Origin: a virus
Virus record (IMG/VR): IMGVR_UViG_3300047557_003366
Span: 1 to 50,743 of that record
Length of the DNA stretch: 50,743 bases
Reading direction: 5' to 3' (one strand)
Every line of letters begins with the position of its first letter. Within the stretch, counting starts at the first letter, position 1. The position numbers and the translations under genes were made by a program. The notes below the pieces were generated by a model. It saw nothing but the letters and a program-made list of their open reading frames with translations, had not been told where the DNA came from and ran no database searches. This document shows positions 40,739 through 49,656 of this stretch, piece by piece.

Positions 40739-43270
40739 ATGTCTGATGTAAGAATAACAGATATCGACGGCAATGCTAAACAAACGTTACTCAGTGCAGG
40801 TTGGGCAACGGAAGCAACGCTGCGTGAAATATTAAACAGGATGGGTCGTGGGGGTGGACTTGGTGGTTCCCCCAGCAGATCAACATCAGCCAACCAAACT
40901 CAAAATGAGGCAATAGTACGTAGAAGTACTGCTTCCATGGGACAATTTAATCTACAAATCAGAGATGGATTAGTTCACACTAAGGAATGGAATGATAACA
41001 TTTTCAAAAGTTCTTCCAAATTAAAAGTATTTGTAGGCGCACTAGGTGACTCAGCCAAGGCTATTGCAAGTAGCCAAACTGCGTCTGCATTAAAAGGTGT
41101 CGTCACAGAAAAATCTAAATTTGAAGATATTATATCAGGTCTTGGTGGCGATATAGGTAGTTTTAGTAAAACGTTTGGAGATAAAATTCCGTTCGTTGGA
41201 AAACTTCTTGGAGGGTTAGGTAGTGGTTTAGGTCTGTTAACAAAAGGTGTTGGGGCTGCATTTAGTACACTGCGTATGTTTAATGAAATGGAAAATCAAT
41301 TATATTCTAGTGGAATATATCTTCAAGGGGGTTTTAGAACATTAACAGATGCATCTATTGAGACTGGTGTTAAAATGCAAACTCTGGTGGGAATTTTAAC
41401 TAAATTTGGTGCAGTTACTGTGACGCTTGGTACTAAACGTCTGACAGAATTGTCAGGACAGTTTGCTAGGGGCAGTAAAATGGGTGCCGAGTATATGATG
41501 AATACGGAGCAAACACAAGAAGCGTTTATGGACACGCTGGAAATGCTACGTGCAACTAATGAGTTAACTTCTCTGAACGACGCTGAAATATTACAGAAAG
41601 GTCGTAAAACTGTAACTATGTTTAACGAACTTGCCTTAGAGTCAGGCAGAAATCGTGAACAATTACGTCAGAATACTTTGACTATATTAAAGAGCACTGA
41701 GTCATTTGCTGCAATGCGCTCCATGGGTAAAGAGGGTTCAGCCGCATTTACGCAAATGACAGCAAATCTACAGGCACAATTTGGAAATGAAGGAGGACAA
41801 CAATTATCTAGCCTGATAGCAAAATATACTCGTCTTGGAATGGCTGGGTTATCAGAAACAGAACGAGCATTTGTGTCTATGGGTCAATTTGGTCCCCTAT
41901 TAGATCAAGCACGAAACGATTTGAATAAAGGTAAATTTGATCCAAAAGTTATTGACCAGTTTACAACTATGCTTCATAGCATGCCTCAGGAACAACTAAA
42001 AATTATCTCTCTGGCTAAGCCTGAAGTTGCAGACATGATGCTAAAATTCCAACAACATTCACAACAATACGTTGATTCAAAAACTGCATTAGCTAACATG
42101 ACTGAGGCACAACGAAAGGATTTTGAGGCTGATCAAGAAAGCAAAAAAGCCGCTATAGCAGCACAAAATGCGGCAGATGCAGCAGCAAACGCTGCCGCAG
42201 TATCATTTCAAAGATTAGTCAGAGAATCTTTAGAGCCAATAATTCCAAAAATACCAGCTATGGCAGAAGGATTTGAAACTTTAATTAGAGATCTTAACAA
42301 AAACCTTATGCCACATATGATGAATTTAGGTAAATGGATAGACGACAACATATTAAAAATGCTTGATGAGAAAACTAAAGAAGCAATAAAATCATTAAGA
42401 GAGGCATTTACTAACATAAATTGGAAAGAGTTAGGCGAAAATATTCAGTGGTTTAGTACGAAATTTACGGAATGGAAAAAATGGATTGAAGACAACCCTT
42501 GGGCGGCTGTGTTGGCTGGCCTAGGTGTTGCCGTAGCAGGCGTTGCGGCTGCATTGGGGGCTATAGCTTTACCTGCAAAATTGGCAGCTAGTGTACTGTC
42601 TAATATTGGTGGAGGAGGCGGCGCTGGTGGTGGAGGTGCCGGTGGTGGTCCAAAACCTGGGGCTGGAGGGGGTGCTGGTGGTGCTGGTGGCGCTGGTGGA
42701 AGTGGTACTCCAAAACCAGGGGGCGCACCAAGTGTTGGTGCCAATTCTCTTGCAAGCGCAGTCAAAAATGCAGCAAAATTTATAGGAAAAGGTCTTTTTG
42801 CAGCAATTGCTATAGAAGCAACTGACACAATTGCAACTAAACTTGGAGTTGGTACGGAAGATGTTGATGAAGAACAAGATAAAAAAAATTGGGAAGCTAT
42901 GTCTGCATGGCAAAAGCTTCAAAGTGGTATAGCACGAGGTATTGAAACTGCAGGTGGATATGTGATTCCATCGTTCGCAAATCAGGCAAGGTCTGACCGT
43001 GTTAAAGCAGAAACCGCGTACTTGGGTACTAAAATTGAACCTGCTGCAGACCCAGCACTAGCAGGAATGACACCCTATTATGGAGAAGCAGGTGGACAAA
43101 ATCCTGCATTAACGTCACTTGCTGATGTCGCTAAGATGGCAGAAGAGCAACGCAAGACAAACGAACTTTTAAGACAAAAAATAGAAGCCGATGCAGCCAG
43201 AGAAAAAGCAGCAGAAGACAGACATCGTCAAATAAAAAATTATAACGAAACTTTCCACTTCCCAATGTGA
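40739..43270 (+). CDS. gp29: Tail tape-measure protein gp29
   Basis: 843 residues (T4: 590). Long, mostly helical protein with an amphipathic N-terminal half and an Ala-rich coiled segment (QNAADAAANAAAVSFQRLV). A hydrophobic segment at ~586-615 (AAVLAGLGVAVAGVAAALGA) could enter the host membrane, as expected of tape measures. It is followed by a Gly/Pro-rich linker (~625-665) and a charged C-terminus. It lies directly before the portal gene and opposite gp26. The extra length predicts a tail longer than that of T4 if it is all used as ruler. No clear Shine-Dalgarno precedes the ATG. Confidence 0.82.
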   Translation: MSDVRITDIDGNAKQTLLSAGWATEATLREILNRMGRGGGLGGSPSRSTSANQTQNEAIVRRSTASMGQFNLQIRDGLVHTKEWNDNIFKSSSKLKVFVGALGDSAKAIASSQTASALKGVVTEKSKFEDIISGLGGDIGSFSKTFGDKIPFVGKLLGGLGSGLGLLTKGVGAAFSTLRMFNEMENQLYSSGIYLQGGFRTLTDASIETGVKMQTLVGILTKFGAVTVTLGTKRLTELSGQFARGSKMGAEYMMNTEQTQEAFMDTLEMLRATNELTSLNDAEILQKGRKTVTMFNELALESGRNREQLRQNTLTILKSTESFAAMRSMGKEGSAAFTQMTANLQAQFGNEGGQQLSSLIAKYTRLGMAGLSETERAFVSMGQFGPLLDQARNDLNKGKFDPKVIDQFTTMLHSMPQEQLKIISLAKPEVADMMLKFQQHSQQYVDSKTALANMTEAQRKDFEADQESKKAAIAAQNAADAAANAAAVSFQRLVRESLEPIIPKIPAMAEGFETLIRDLNKNLMPHMMNLGKWIDDNILKMLDEKTKEAIKSLREAFTNINWKELGENIQWFSTKFTEWKKWIEDNPWAAVLAGLGVAVAGVAAALGAIALPAKLAASVLSNIGGGGGAGGGGAGGGPKPGAGGGAGGAGGAGGSGTPKPGGAPSVGANSLASAVKNAAKFIGKGLFAAIAIEATDTIATKLGVGTEDVDEEQDKKNWEAMSAWQKLQSGIARGIETAGGYVIPSFANQARSDRVKAETAYLGTKIEPAADPALAGMTPYYGEAGGQNPALTSLADVAKMAEEQRKTNELLRQKIEADAAREKAAEDRHRQIKNYNETFHFPM

Positions 43271-43271
43271 C

Positions 43272-43279
43272 GCTAAATA
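43272..43279 (+). promoter_or_regulatory. Late octamer GCTAAATA ahead of portal gene
   Basis: NCTAAATA motif 30 bases before the gp20 ATG, immediately after the tape-measure stop. Confidence 0.5.
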
Positions 43280-43309
43280 TTAAACAACATAGTTTTAATA
43301 GGAAAAATC

Positions 43310-45076
43310 ATGCCGTCCTGGAAAAAGTATTTCTCAGCAACACCTAATTACAATAAATCTATAGCTAAACCGGCTGCTACATCAAATGCTCATGCCAGCA
43401 ACGCAAAGTATAGTAGCTATTTGCCTGAAGTTTATAGCGGTGCACCAAATCGTGTTGAAAGGTACATTCAATATGAGCAGATGGATCTAGATAGTGAAAT
43501 AAGCAAAGGGTTAGATATTATTGCTGACTATAGCACTCAAAATTATGAGTCTAAACAGGAGCCGTTTGACATTATCTACAAAGATAACATGACAGAAACT
43601 GAAATTAAAATATTAAAAAATATGTTGTCACAATGGTGTAGTCTTAACAAGTGGCAACAGCGGTTGTGGAGAGCATTCAGAAATACAATTAAGTATGGTG
43701 ATCAAATTTATATCAGGGATCCAGAAACATTTAAGTTAATATGGGTTGATCCTACAAAAGTTGAAAAAATCATTGTAAATGAAGCCAAAGGTAAAGAAGT
43801 TGAACAATATGTAATCAAAGATATTGATATAAATTTAACAACACTTGTAGGAACAAACATGTTGATTCACGATCAATATAGTTTTCCAGGGGGATATCCA
43901 CGCAGCAGTAATCCAGCGGCAGGAGCAGGAACTATTAATTATGGCACTCCTAGCACACCTGGGTCACGTACAAGTCGATTTGACAACATGCCAAATCAGA
44001 CTGCAATAAATGCAGCACACGTCATGCATTTAAGCCTGAGTGAAGGCATGGATAGTCAGTGGCCTTTTGGTACTAGTCTGCTTGAAAGTATATACAAGGT
44101 GTACAAACAAAAGGATCTACTTGAAGATTGTATCCTGATTTATCGTATTGTTAGGGCACCAGAGCGCAGAGTTTTCTATATTGACACAGGTAGTTTGAGT
44201 GGCCCCAGGGCACAAGCAGTTGTTGAACGTATGAAGAATGAAATCTATCAACGACGCATACCAAGCAGAACAGGTGGCGGTGCTAGTATATTGGATGCTG
44301 CATACTCTCCCCTTGCCATTAATGAAGATTACTTTTTGGCACAGAATAGTGAAGGGAAAGGCACCAAGATTGAAACACTTGGCGGAGGCGAAAACCTTGG
44401 ACAAATTGACGACTTGAAATACTTTAATAATAAGCTTATCAGAGGTCTTGGAATTCCAAGCAGTTACCTTCCTACAGGACCTGATGACGGCACAACTGCT
44501 TTCACAGATGGGAAAGTTGGTACAGCATATGTTCAAGAGTTTCGATTTAGCAAATATTGCCAACGTCTTCAAAATAATCTAGCCCCAACACTTGATCGTG
44601 AGTTCAAATTATATTTGAAAAATCGCGGAATAGAAATTGATAGTGGGTCTTTTGAATTGCAGTTTCATCCTCCACAAAGCTTTGCTCAATATAGACAGAT
44701 GGCACTGGACACAGAACAAATTGGTGTATTTTCAAGCTTGATACAGACTGAAGCTGCAAAATATATAAGTAAGCGTTTTGCATTAATGAGATATCTCAAC
44801 TGGTCTGAAGAAGATGTCCTTAAAAATGAAGAAATGTGGAAACAGGAAAATGCTAAAAAGGTCAAAGATAAAATTGGAATTATTGATCCTGATGAAGATC
44901 AGAAGCCTGGGTTAAGAAGTGTTGGGGTCGGTCCAAATGCACCAGAAAGTCCTGAAGTGGCATTAGATACAGGTGAAGCAGGTGGGTCTGCACCCACCGC
45001 TGAATTAGGTGGTGAAGCACCAGCATTAGGAGAACCTGGGGCTGAACCTACCAGCCCAGCTGGACTACCGGCTTGA
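43310..45076 (+). CDS. gp20: Portal vertex protein gp20
   Basis: 588 residues (T4: 524). Portal signature segments include YIQYEQMDLDSEISKGLDII, LWRAFRNTIKYGDQIYIRDP, FGTSLLESIYKVYKQKDLLE and YRIVRAPERRVFYIDTG; SSYLPTGPDDGTTAF matches the conserved wing region. It forms the dodecameric portal through which DNA enters the head. The last ~50 residues are a low-complexity acidic Gly/Ala/Pro tail absent from T4. GGAAAAATC precedes the ATG. Confidence 0.95.
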   Translation: MPSWKKYFSATPNYNKSIAKPAATSNAHASNAKYSSYLPEVYSGAPNRVERYIQYEQMDLDSEISKGLDIIADYSTQNYESKQEPFDIIYKDNMTETEIKILKNMLSQWCSLNKWQQRLWRAFRNTIKYGDQIYIRDPETFKLIWVDPTKVEKIIVNEAKGKEVEQYVIKDIDINLTTLVGTNMLIHDQYSFPGGYPRSSNPAAGAGTINYGTPSTPGSRTSRFDNMPNQTAINAAHVMHLSLSEGMDSQWPFGTSLLESIYKVYKQKDLLEDCILIYRIVRAPERRVFYIDTGSLSGPRAQAVVERMKNEIYQRRIPSRTGGGASILDAAYSPLAINEDYFLAQNSEGKGTKIETLGGGENLGQIDDLKYFNNKLIRGLGIPSSYLPTGPDDGTTAFTDGKVGTAYVQEFRFSKYCQRLQNNLAPTLDREFKLYLKNRGIEIDSGSFELQFHPPQSFAQYRQMALDTEQIGVFSSLIQTEAAKYISKRFALMRYLNWSEEDVLKNEEMWKQENAKKVKDKIGIIDPDEDQKPGLRSVGVGPNAPESPEVALDTGEAGGSAPTAELGGEAPALGEPGAEPTSPAGLPA

Positions 45077-45093
45077 CGTTTTAGCGGTTAAAA

Positions 45094-45101
45094 GATAAAT
45101 A
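45094..45101 (+). promoter_or_regulatory. Late promoter octamer GATAAATA
   Basis: Plus-strand late octamer 23 bases ahead of the 79-residue core gene, at the typical spacing. Confidence 0.65.
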
Positions 45102-45124
45102 ATTTTTCCAGAGAAAGAACTATT

Positions 45125-45364
45125 ATGCGTGCTGATGAATTAAAACCGGAATATAAAGACCTTGCCAACGATAAATTAATGCAACGACAAATTTTTAATA
45201 GTAGAAAGCCAAAAGTCACTCTTGCCGCATTAAATAAACTAAAGAAAATGCGCGCCGCCAAAGATCTTCAAAACCTTATGAGAAACGACTTTTTACAAAT
45301 CATGTATGGTCCCCAAGAAGAAGGTGGTGGTGGTGGTGCCGGTGGTGGAGGAATGGGTTTATAA
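45125..45364 (+). CDS. Small basic protein between portal and core genes (gp67-like position)
   Basis: 79 residues. The body is basic and helical (RKPKVTLAALNKLKKMRAAK, LQNLMRNDFLQIMYGP) and the C-terminus is a glycine run. Cyanophages carry comparable small ORFs after gp20, where T4 has prohead-core gene 67. Whether it is a core protein is inferred from position only. Its stop shares one base with the next gene's ATG, so the two are translationally coupled. Confidence 0.65.
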   Translation: MRADELKPEYKDLANDKLMQRQIFNSRKPKVTLAALNKLKKMRAAKDLQNLMRNDFLQIMYGPQEEGGGGGAGGGGMGL

Positions 45365-46443
45365 TGTATAATATTACAAAATATGACGGCGATCCGCTTG
45401 CAACGGTTCAAGATGGTACTCTTAATACATCAAGTAGTAGCATTACCTTAATTGGAAAAAACGCAGTAAATTATGGGTTGGCATTAAATGAAAATTTTGT
45501 TGCTTTGCTGCAAAATTTTGCTAATAGTAGTCCTCCTCCTATGCCACAACAAGGACAAATCTGGTTTGACACAGTAAGTAGTGCAATAAAAATTTTCAAT
45601 GGAATATCGTGGATTGTTGTAAGCCCGCCTTTTGATGGAAATGCCGGTATTGCTCAAGTGTCCATCAATCCCACATTAGAAGTAATGGTTATGCTAAGTG
45701 GTGCACAAATTGTTGGTGCAGTCAGTCATGTCAGTCTTGATCCAAGTCAACTAGCAAATGATGTCAGCATAGCTGATTTTAGTTATGCATTTAAATCTAG
45801 ATTCCCAACTGGACTAGCCGCTGGCATTACTTTAGCCACTGATTCTAACAATTATACCTTTTCTGGTGTGGCAACTAAAGCAAATGTTTTGACAACTTCA
45901 AGAACTATCACATTATCGGGTTCAATGAGTGGTAATGTAGCGTTTGACGGTAGCAGTAATGTTACACTACAATCAAATCTAATAAATGTTCTGAACAGTA
46001 ATTTAAACACAAGCAGTTTTTGGAGTAAAGTTCAGGTAAGTAGTAATGGACTTGTAACTGATGCAAATGTAATCGTACAAAATGATGTTCTGCTTGCTCT
46101 GGGATATGTTCCACCAAGTGATATAATAATACAGGGTGATGCAACTGGAAATGCCGTTGCTAATAACACGGTTTTTACAGTAAATGTTTCACTTGGAAAT
46201 ACCACCGTGACTCCTGGTTCCTATAACAATGTCACAGTGGGGGCTGATGGTCGAGTTATATCCGGTACAAATGACCAACCTGTTCCAATTAAAAGTATTG
46301 TTTTATGGGAAGATATTTTAATTCCCAACAATTGGGCATTATGTGACGGACAGGTAATTACAACACCAAGTGGGGTTATCAATACTCCAAATTTAATACC
46401 ATATCAGATCGGAAATACACAATTTATTATGCGTGTAACCTAA
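45364..46443 (+). CDS. Fibre-like virion protein inside the capsid operon
   Basis: 359 residues. The first ~90 residues match the N-terminal module of the two fibre proteins at 2524 and 4672: YNITKYDGDPLATVQDG, NYGLALNENFVALLQNFA, GQIWFDT. The middle has fibre-type repeats (SRTITLSGSMSGNVAFDGSS). The C-terminus is a reduced collar-like tip: IPNNWALCDGQ, NTPNLIPYQIG and FIMRV. It is coupled by one base to the small core gene and is followed by the acidic core gene, so it is expressed with the head proteins. It may decorate the head or neck (whisker-like) or be a tail fibre that has moved. GAGGAATGGG supplies the ribosome site. Confidence 0.7.
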   Translation: MYNITKYDGDPLATVQDGTLNTSSSSITLIGKNAVNYGLALNENFVALLQNFANSSPPPMPQQGQIWFDTVSSAIKIFNGISWIVVSPPFDGNAGIAQVSINPTLEVMVMLSGAQIVGAVSHVSLDPSQLANDVSIADFSYAFKSRFPTGLAAGITLATDSNNYTFSGVATKANVLTTSRTITLSGSMSGNVAFDGSSNVTLQSNLINVLNSNLNTSSFWSKVQVSSNGLVTDANVIVQNDVLLALGYVPPSDIIIQGDATGNAVANNTVFTVNVSLGNTTVTPGSYNNVTVGADGRVISGTNDQPVPIKSIVLWEDILIPNNWALCDGQVITTPSGVINTPNLIPYQIGNTQFIMRVT

Positions 46444-46499
46444 TTTTTCTCAAAAAATAGCCTTTTTTCAGGTAATTAAGCCGGATTTTTGATTATTTG

Positions 46500-46507
46500 A
46501 TTAAATA
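46500..46507 (+). promoter_or_regulatory. Possible late octamer ATTAAATA
   Basis: Two mismatches from TATAAATA, 44 bases before the acidic core gene, within a 108-base AT-rich gap that holds no gene. Confidence 0.35.
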
Positions 46508-46551
46508 AATCCTGAGTCTGTCTTTAAAATTTGGCAAAAAGGAGAAAAAGC

Positions 46552-47670
46552 ATGACTGATAATACAAAACTCACAAAGGTATTAGAATACCTAATAAAGA
46601 ACCAAGAAGATAAAGCAAAAGAACTATTGCACCAAGTATTTATTGAAAAAGCGCGTGCGATTCACGAAGAGCTAATGTCTGACGATGACATGCAGGATGA
46701 CGTTGATGAAACCATGCATGGCGATATGGAAGAAGCTGCGCATGATGATGAAGACATGCATGACGACATGGAAGAAGGTATGCATGGTGACATGGATGAA
46801 GGCATGCACGGTGACATGGAAGAGGGTCATGATGACATGGTCCATGGAAGTGGAGATCTCGGAGAAGACCTGACAAAGGACATTGAAGAGATGGATTCTG
46901 AAATTAACTTTGAAGAAATGATGAACGAAGTTGATGAAGTATCTGCAGATGATGCAGCAGGTTCCGCCGCAGATGATGCTGACAAAGATCGTATCGCCAG
47001 CACAATAAGCACCCTAGAAAAAGCTCTGCAAGATCTCAGAGATGAATTCAAACTTCCATCAGATGATAAAGTTGAAGATGTTGAAGACATGGAAACAGTA
47101 GCAACGGATGACGAAGGTGACACAGAAGTCACAGACGTTGAAGACGTTGAAGACATGGATGACTCTGATGACGAAGATAGTGAAATGTCTGACGAAGACT
47201 CCGAAGAAGAAGATGAGGAAGATGACGAAGATGTCAAAGAACAGTGGGAGTTAGACGAAGATTTCGCTGATCTCGCAGAAAGCCTTGATCTTGAAGTTAT
47301 CACTAAAGACATGGAAAAAAGTCAGAAGTCTCCAAAAGACGCTGGTTATGCTGACAGTGGCATGAGCAAAGGTGCCAATGCAAAAAGTCCAGTCCCACCA
47401 TCTCAGACATCTCGTATGGGTGCCTCGCCTGTAAAAATCGGTGATGGTCCAACCCACAAGGGTTATAACCTAGAAACTGCTCCAAAAAGCGATAAGTTAG
47501 GAATTGAAAGCACTGATAATCGTCGTAAGACAGCAGAACAGGGTATGAAAAAAATGAGCAAAGAAGGCGCACCATCCGCTAAGCTCAATCACCCAGAACC
47601 AAAGGTTGAAAAGTCTATCAGCCCATTGACCTATGGTGGTAAAAACTTAGAAGGCGGCAAGAAAAAGTAA
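46552..47670 (+). CDS. Extremely acidic prohead-core-like protein with His-Gly-Asp-Met repeats
   Basis: 372 residues from ATG 46552, with AAGGAG at ideal spacing; an upstream TTG is rejected. The N-terminal ~45 residues are helical (LEYLIKNQEDKAKELLHQVF), as in core proteins gp67/gp68. Then come tandem acidic repeats of MHGDMEEG type (~65-105), more Asp/Glu-rich sequence with near-continuous acid runs (~200-240), and a basic, Ser/Pro-rich C-terminus (KKMSKEGAPSAKL). The position between portal and gp21 is that of T4 core genes 67-68. A scaffold or core role that is later degraded by gp21 is likely. The His/Asp/Met repeats could also bind metal; that is speculation. Confidence 0.65.
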   Translation: MTDNTKLTKVLEYLIKNQEDKAKELLHQVFIEKARAIHEELMSDDDMQDDVDETMHGDMEEAAHDDEDMHDDMEEGMHGDMDEGMHGDMEEGHDDMVHGSGDLGEDLTKDIEEMDSEINFEEMMNEVDEVSADDAAGSAADDADKDRIASTISTLEKALQDLRDEFKLPSDDKVEDVEDMETVATDDEGDTEVTDVEDVEDMDDSDDEDSEMSDEDSEEEDEEDDEDVKEQWELDEDFADLAESLDLEVITKDMEKSQKSPKDAGYADSGMSKGANAKSPVPPSQTSRMGASPVKIGDGPTHKGYNLETAPKSDKLGIESTDNRRKTAEQGMKKMSKEGAPSAKLNHPEPKVEKSISPLTYGGKNLEGGKKK

Positions 47671-47680
47671 GTGAAAATGG

Positions 47681-47717
47681 AAAATCTGGCTGAAATTAAA
47701 AATTCAGCCAGATTTTT
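47681..47717 (+). terminator. Rho-independent terminator
   Basis: A 14-bp perfect stem (AAAATCTGGCTGAA, 8-base loop, TTCAGCCAGATTTT) ending in Ts, located between the acidic core gene and the gp21 promoter. Confidence 0.85.
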
Positions 47718-47746
47718 GCATGATTACGGCTTAAAAAAAACATTAA

Positions 47747-47754
47747 ACTAAATA
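47747..47754 (+). promoter_or_regulatory. Late octamer ACTAAATA ahead of gp21
   Basis: NCTAAATA motif 21 bases before the gp21 start and just after a terminator, so it should be the main promoter for gp21-gp22-gp23. Confidence 0.6.
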
Positions 47755-47775
47755 TAATATATCAACAGAAAAAAC

Positions 47776-48420
47776 ATGAATAAACTTTTAATTGAAACAT
47801 TAAACTACGATACCGCAAAAACAGAAATTATTGTTGAAGGTGATTCTTCAAACTCTGGTGGCGTAAAAAACATTTTCATGAAAGGTATTTTCATTCAAGG
47901 TGATATACGAAACCACAATGGAAGAGTTTATCCTTTAAATGAAATACGTCGTGCGGTTGATAACATAAGTAAAGCTATTAAAGATGATGCTGGTGTTCTA
48001 GGTGAATGCGATCATCCTCAAGAATTGCAAATACATCTCGATAGAGTCAGCCACAAAATTACCGAGATGTGGATGGATGGTGCCAATGGTTACGGAAAAC
48101 TTCAAATTCTTCCAACACCATGTGGAAACATCGTCAAAACATTATTAGATTGCGGGATTAAACTCGGCGTTAGTTCTCGTGGATCAGGTAACGTTGATGA
48201 CAACGGTAAGGTTTCAGACTTTGATATGCTTACTGTTGACATTGTGGCAAAACCATCTGCGCCAAATGCATACCCTTCACCAATTTATGAAGCAATCATG
48301 AATCGCAGACACGGACACAAAGTCTACAACATAGCCGAAAGTGTAAAACATGACGCTACAGCTCAAAAGCATCTTAAAAAGATACTTCTGAGTTGGGTAG
48401 ATGAATTGAAACTAAGATAA
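47776..48420 (+). CDS. gp21: Prohead protease gp21
   Basis: 214 residues, close to T4 (212). Serine protease of the herpes-assemblin fold that degrades the scaffold and trims capsid proteins at (L/I)xE sites. Key segments: FIQGDIRNHNGRVYP, GECDHP (catalytic-type His at 80), GVSSRGSG (Ser 133/134) and the following VDIVAKPSAPNA. No GG-type ribosome site is visible (CAACAGAAAAAAC before the ATG), unlike gp22 and gp23, which fits lower protease output from the same transcript. Confidence 0.93.
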   Translation: MNKLLIETLNYDTAKTEIIVEGDSSNSGGVKNIFMKGIFIQGDIRNHNGRVYPLNEIRRAVDNISKAIKDDAGVLGECDHPQELQIHLDRVSHKITEMWMDGANGYGKLQILPTPCGNIVKTLLDCGIKLGVSSRGSGNVDDNGKVSDFDMLTVDIVAKPSAPNAYPSPIYEAIMNRRHGHKVYNIAESVKHDATAQKHLKKILLSWVDELKLR

Positions 48421-48433
48421 GGAGTGTCGTCCT

Positions 48434-49642
48434 ATGGATAACGAAATAAAAGATCTCCTGGAAAATGAAGTGCTTGGCAACGATGTCAAGGCTGCACTAC
48501 AGGAGGCCTTTAACAACAAGATTAAGGCTGTGGAGCAAAAACTCCACGAGGATTATGCTGCTAGGTATAGTAGTGACAAAGCAGCACTTGTTACTGCCAT
48601 GGACAAAATGCTGAGCGAAAGTATTCGTAACGAACTTACTGAGTTTGCAGAAGATAGAACTGCCCTCATTAAGCAACGTGCGAAGCTAAGTCAAAAAGTC
48701 GCAGAATGCAAAAAACTCTATGCTACTAAAGTTGTTGAGCACACAAAAAAGCTTAACGAATTTGTAGCAAAACAGTTAAGAGCAGAACTGAATGAATTTG
48801 TTGATGATAGAAAGTCACTGGAAACTCAGCGTAACCAAATGGCAAGAGAACTAGCCGAAATGAAAAAGGTTAGTGCACACGCTCTAAAAGATCGTGTTAA
48901 CAAGTTAGAAGGCTTTGTTCTAAAACAACTCAGCGAAGAAATCGCAGAGTTCCATGCTGATAAAAAAGCACTGGTAGAACAGCGTGCTAGACTTGCTCAA
49001 GAAGGCAAGAAAAAGCTAGCGGAAGTACAAAATAAGTTTATAAATCGTACTACAGAAGCAGTTGATAAAACTCTAAATGAAGTGATTAAAACTGAACTTG
49101 TACAGTGGCGTCAGGATATCAAAACTGCCAGAGAAAATAACTTTGGTCGTAAGATTTTTGAAGCAGTTGCGGCAGAATATATGGCCAGTTACCTTTCAGA
49201 AGGTAGCATGGTCAAGAAACTAAATCGCAAACTAAATGCTAATCAAAAGGCTCTCAACGAAGCAAAAGCTGCCCTAAACAAGCAACAGACGCTTCTTGAA
49301 AAAGCTAATAGTCAAATATCAGTCGCCAATGAACGTGTGCAACGAGTCCAAATTCTAAATGAATTACTGGCTCCTCTAACACGCGAAAAGAAATCCGTTA
49401 TGGAAAACATGTTGAAAGACATTAAGACTAGTAATCTTAAAGAAGCTTACAACAGATATCTACCAACGGTAGTAAACGGTGCTGCATCTAAGGTTACCTT
49501 AGCAGAAAGCACACGCACTAATAACTCTGTTGCCAAAACTGGTGACAGAACAAACAACCAACTAGCCAAAGCAGTGATTGAAGAATCCAAGACACCAGAT
49601 GATCTTGGCGTAATCCTTCACCTCGCAGGTATCAAGAATTAA
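48434..49642 (+). CDS. gp22: Prohead scaffold protein gp22
   Basis: 402 residues (T4: 269). Almost entirely charged alpha-helix and coiled coil. Four units repeat every 51-52 residues, each starting with a segment like LTEFAEDRTALIKQR (68), LNEFVDDRKSLETQR (119), IAEFHADKKALVEQR (170) and LVQWRQDIK (222), which explains the extra length. The C-terminal third includes GRKIFEAVAAEYMASYL, conserved in gp22. It builds the core around which gp23 assembles and is destroyed by gp21. AAGGAGTG precedes the ATG, and it lies between gp21 and gp23 as in T4. Confidence 0.9.
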   Translation: MDNEIKDLLENEVLGNDVKAALQEAFNNKIKAVEQKLHEDYAARYSSDKAALVTAMDKMLSESIRNELTEFAEDRTALIKQRAKLSQKVAECKKLYATKVVEHTKKLNEFVAKQLRAELNEFVDDRKSLETQRNQMARELAEMKKVSAHALKDRVNKLEGFVLKQLSEEIAEFHADKKALVEQRARLAQEGKKKLAEVQNKFINRTTEAVDKTLNEVIKTELVQWRQDIKTARENNFGRKIFEAVAAEYMASYLSEGSMVKKLNRKLNANQKALNEAKAALNKQQTLLEKANSQISVANERVQRVQILNELLAPLTREKKSVMENMLKDIKTSNLKEAYNRYLPTVVNGAASKVTLAESTRTNNSVAKTGDRTNNQLAKAVIEESKTPDDLGVILHLAGIKN

Positions 49643-49656
49643 GGAGTGATATAATT

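Noticed and set aside
42445-42922. Long Pro/Ala- and Thr/Ser-rich open frames on the minus strand across the tape-measure gene
   Set aside because: They are antisense reflections of the Gly/Pro-rich linker of gp29, with no ribosome site or promoter.
46444-46480. Possible hairpin CTCAAAAAATAGCCTTTTTTCAG after the fibre-like gene
   Set aside because: The stem would be almost all A:T pairs and is too weak to call a terminator.
46827-47312. 161-residue Ser-rich open frame on the minus strand
   Set aside because: Antisense of the Asp/Glu-rich core protein; the poly-Ser comes from GAT/GAA repeats read backwards.
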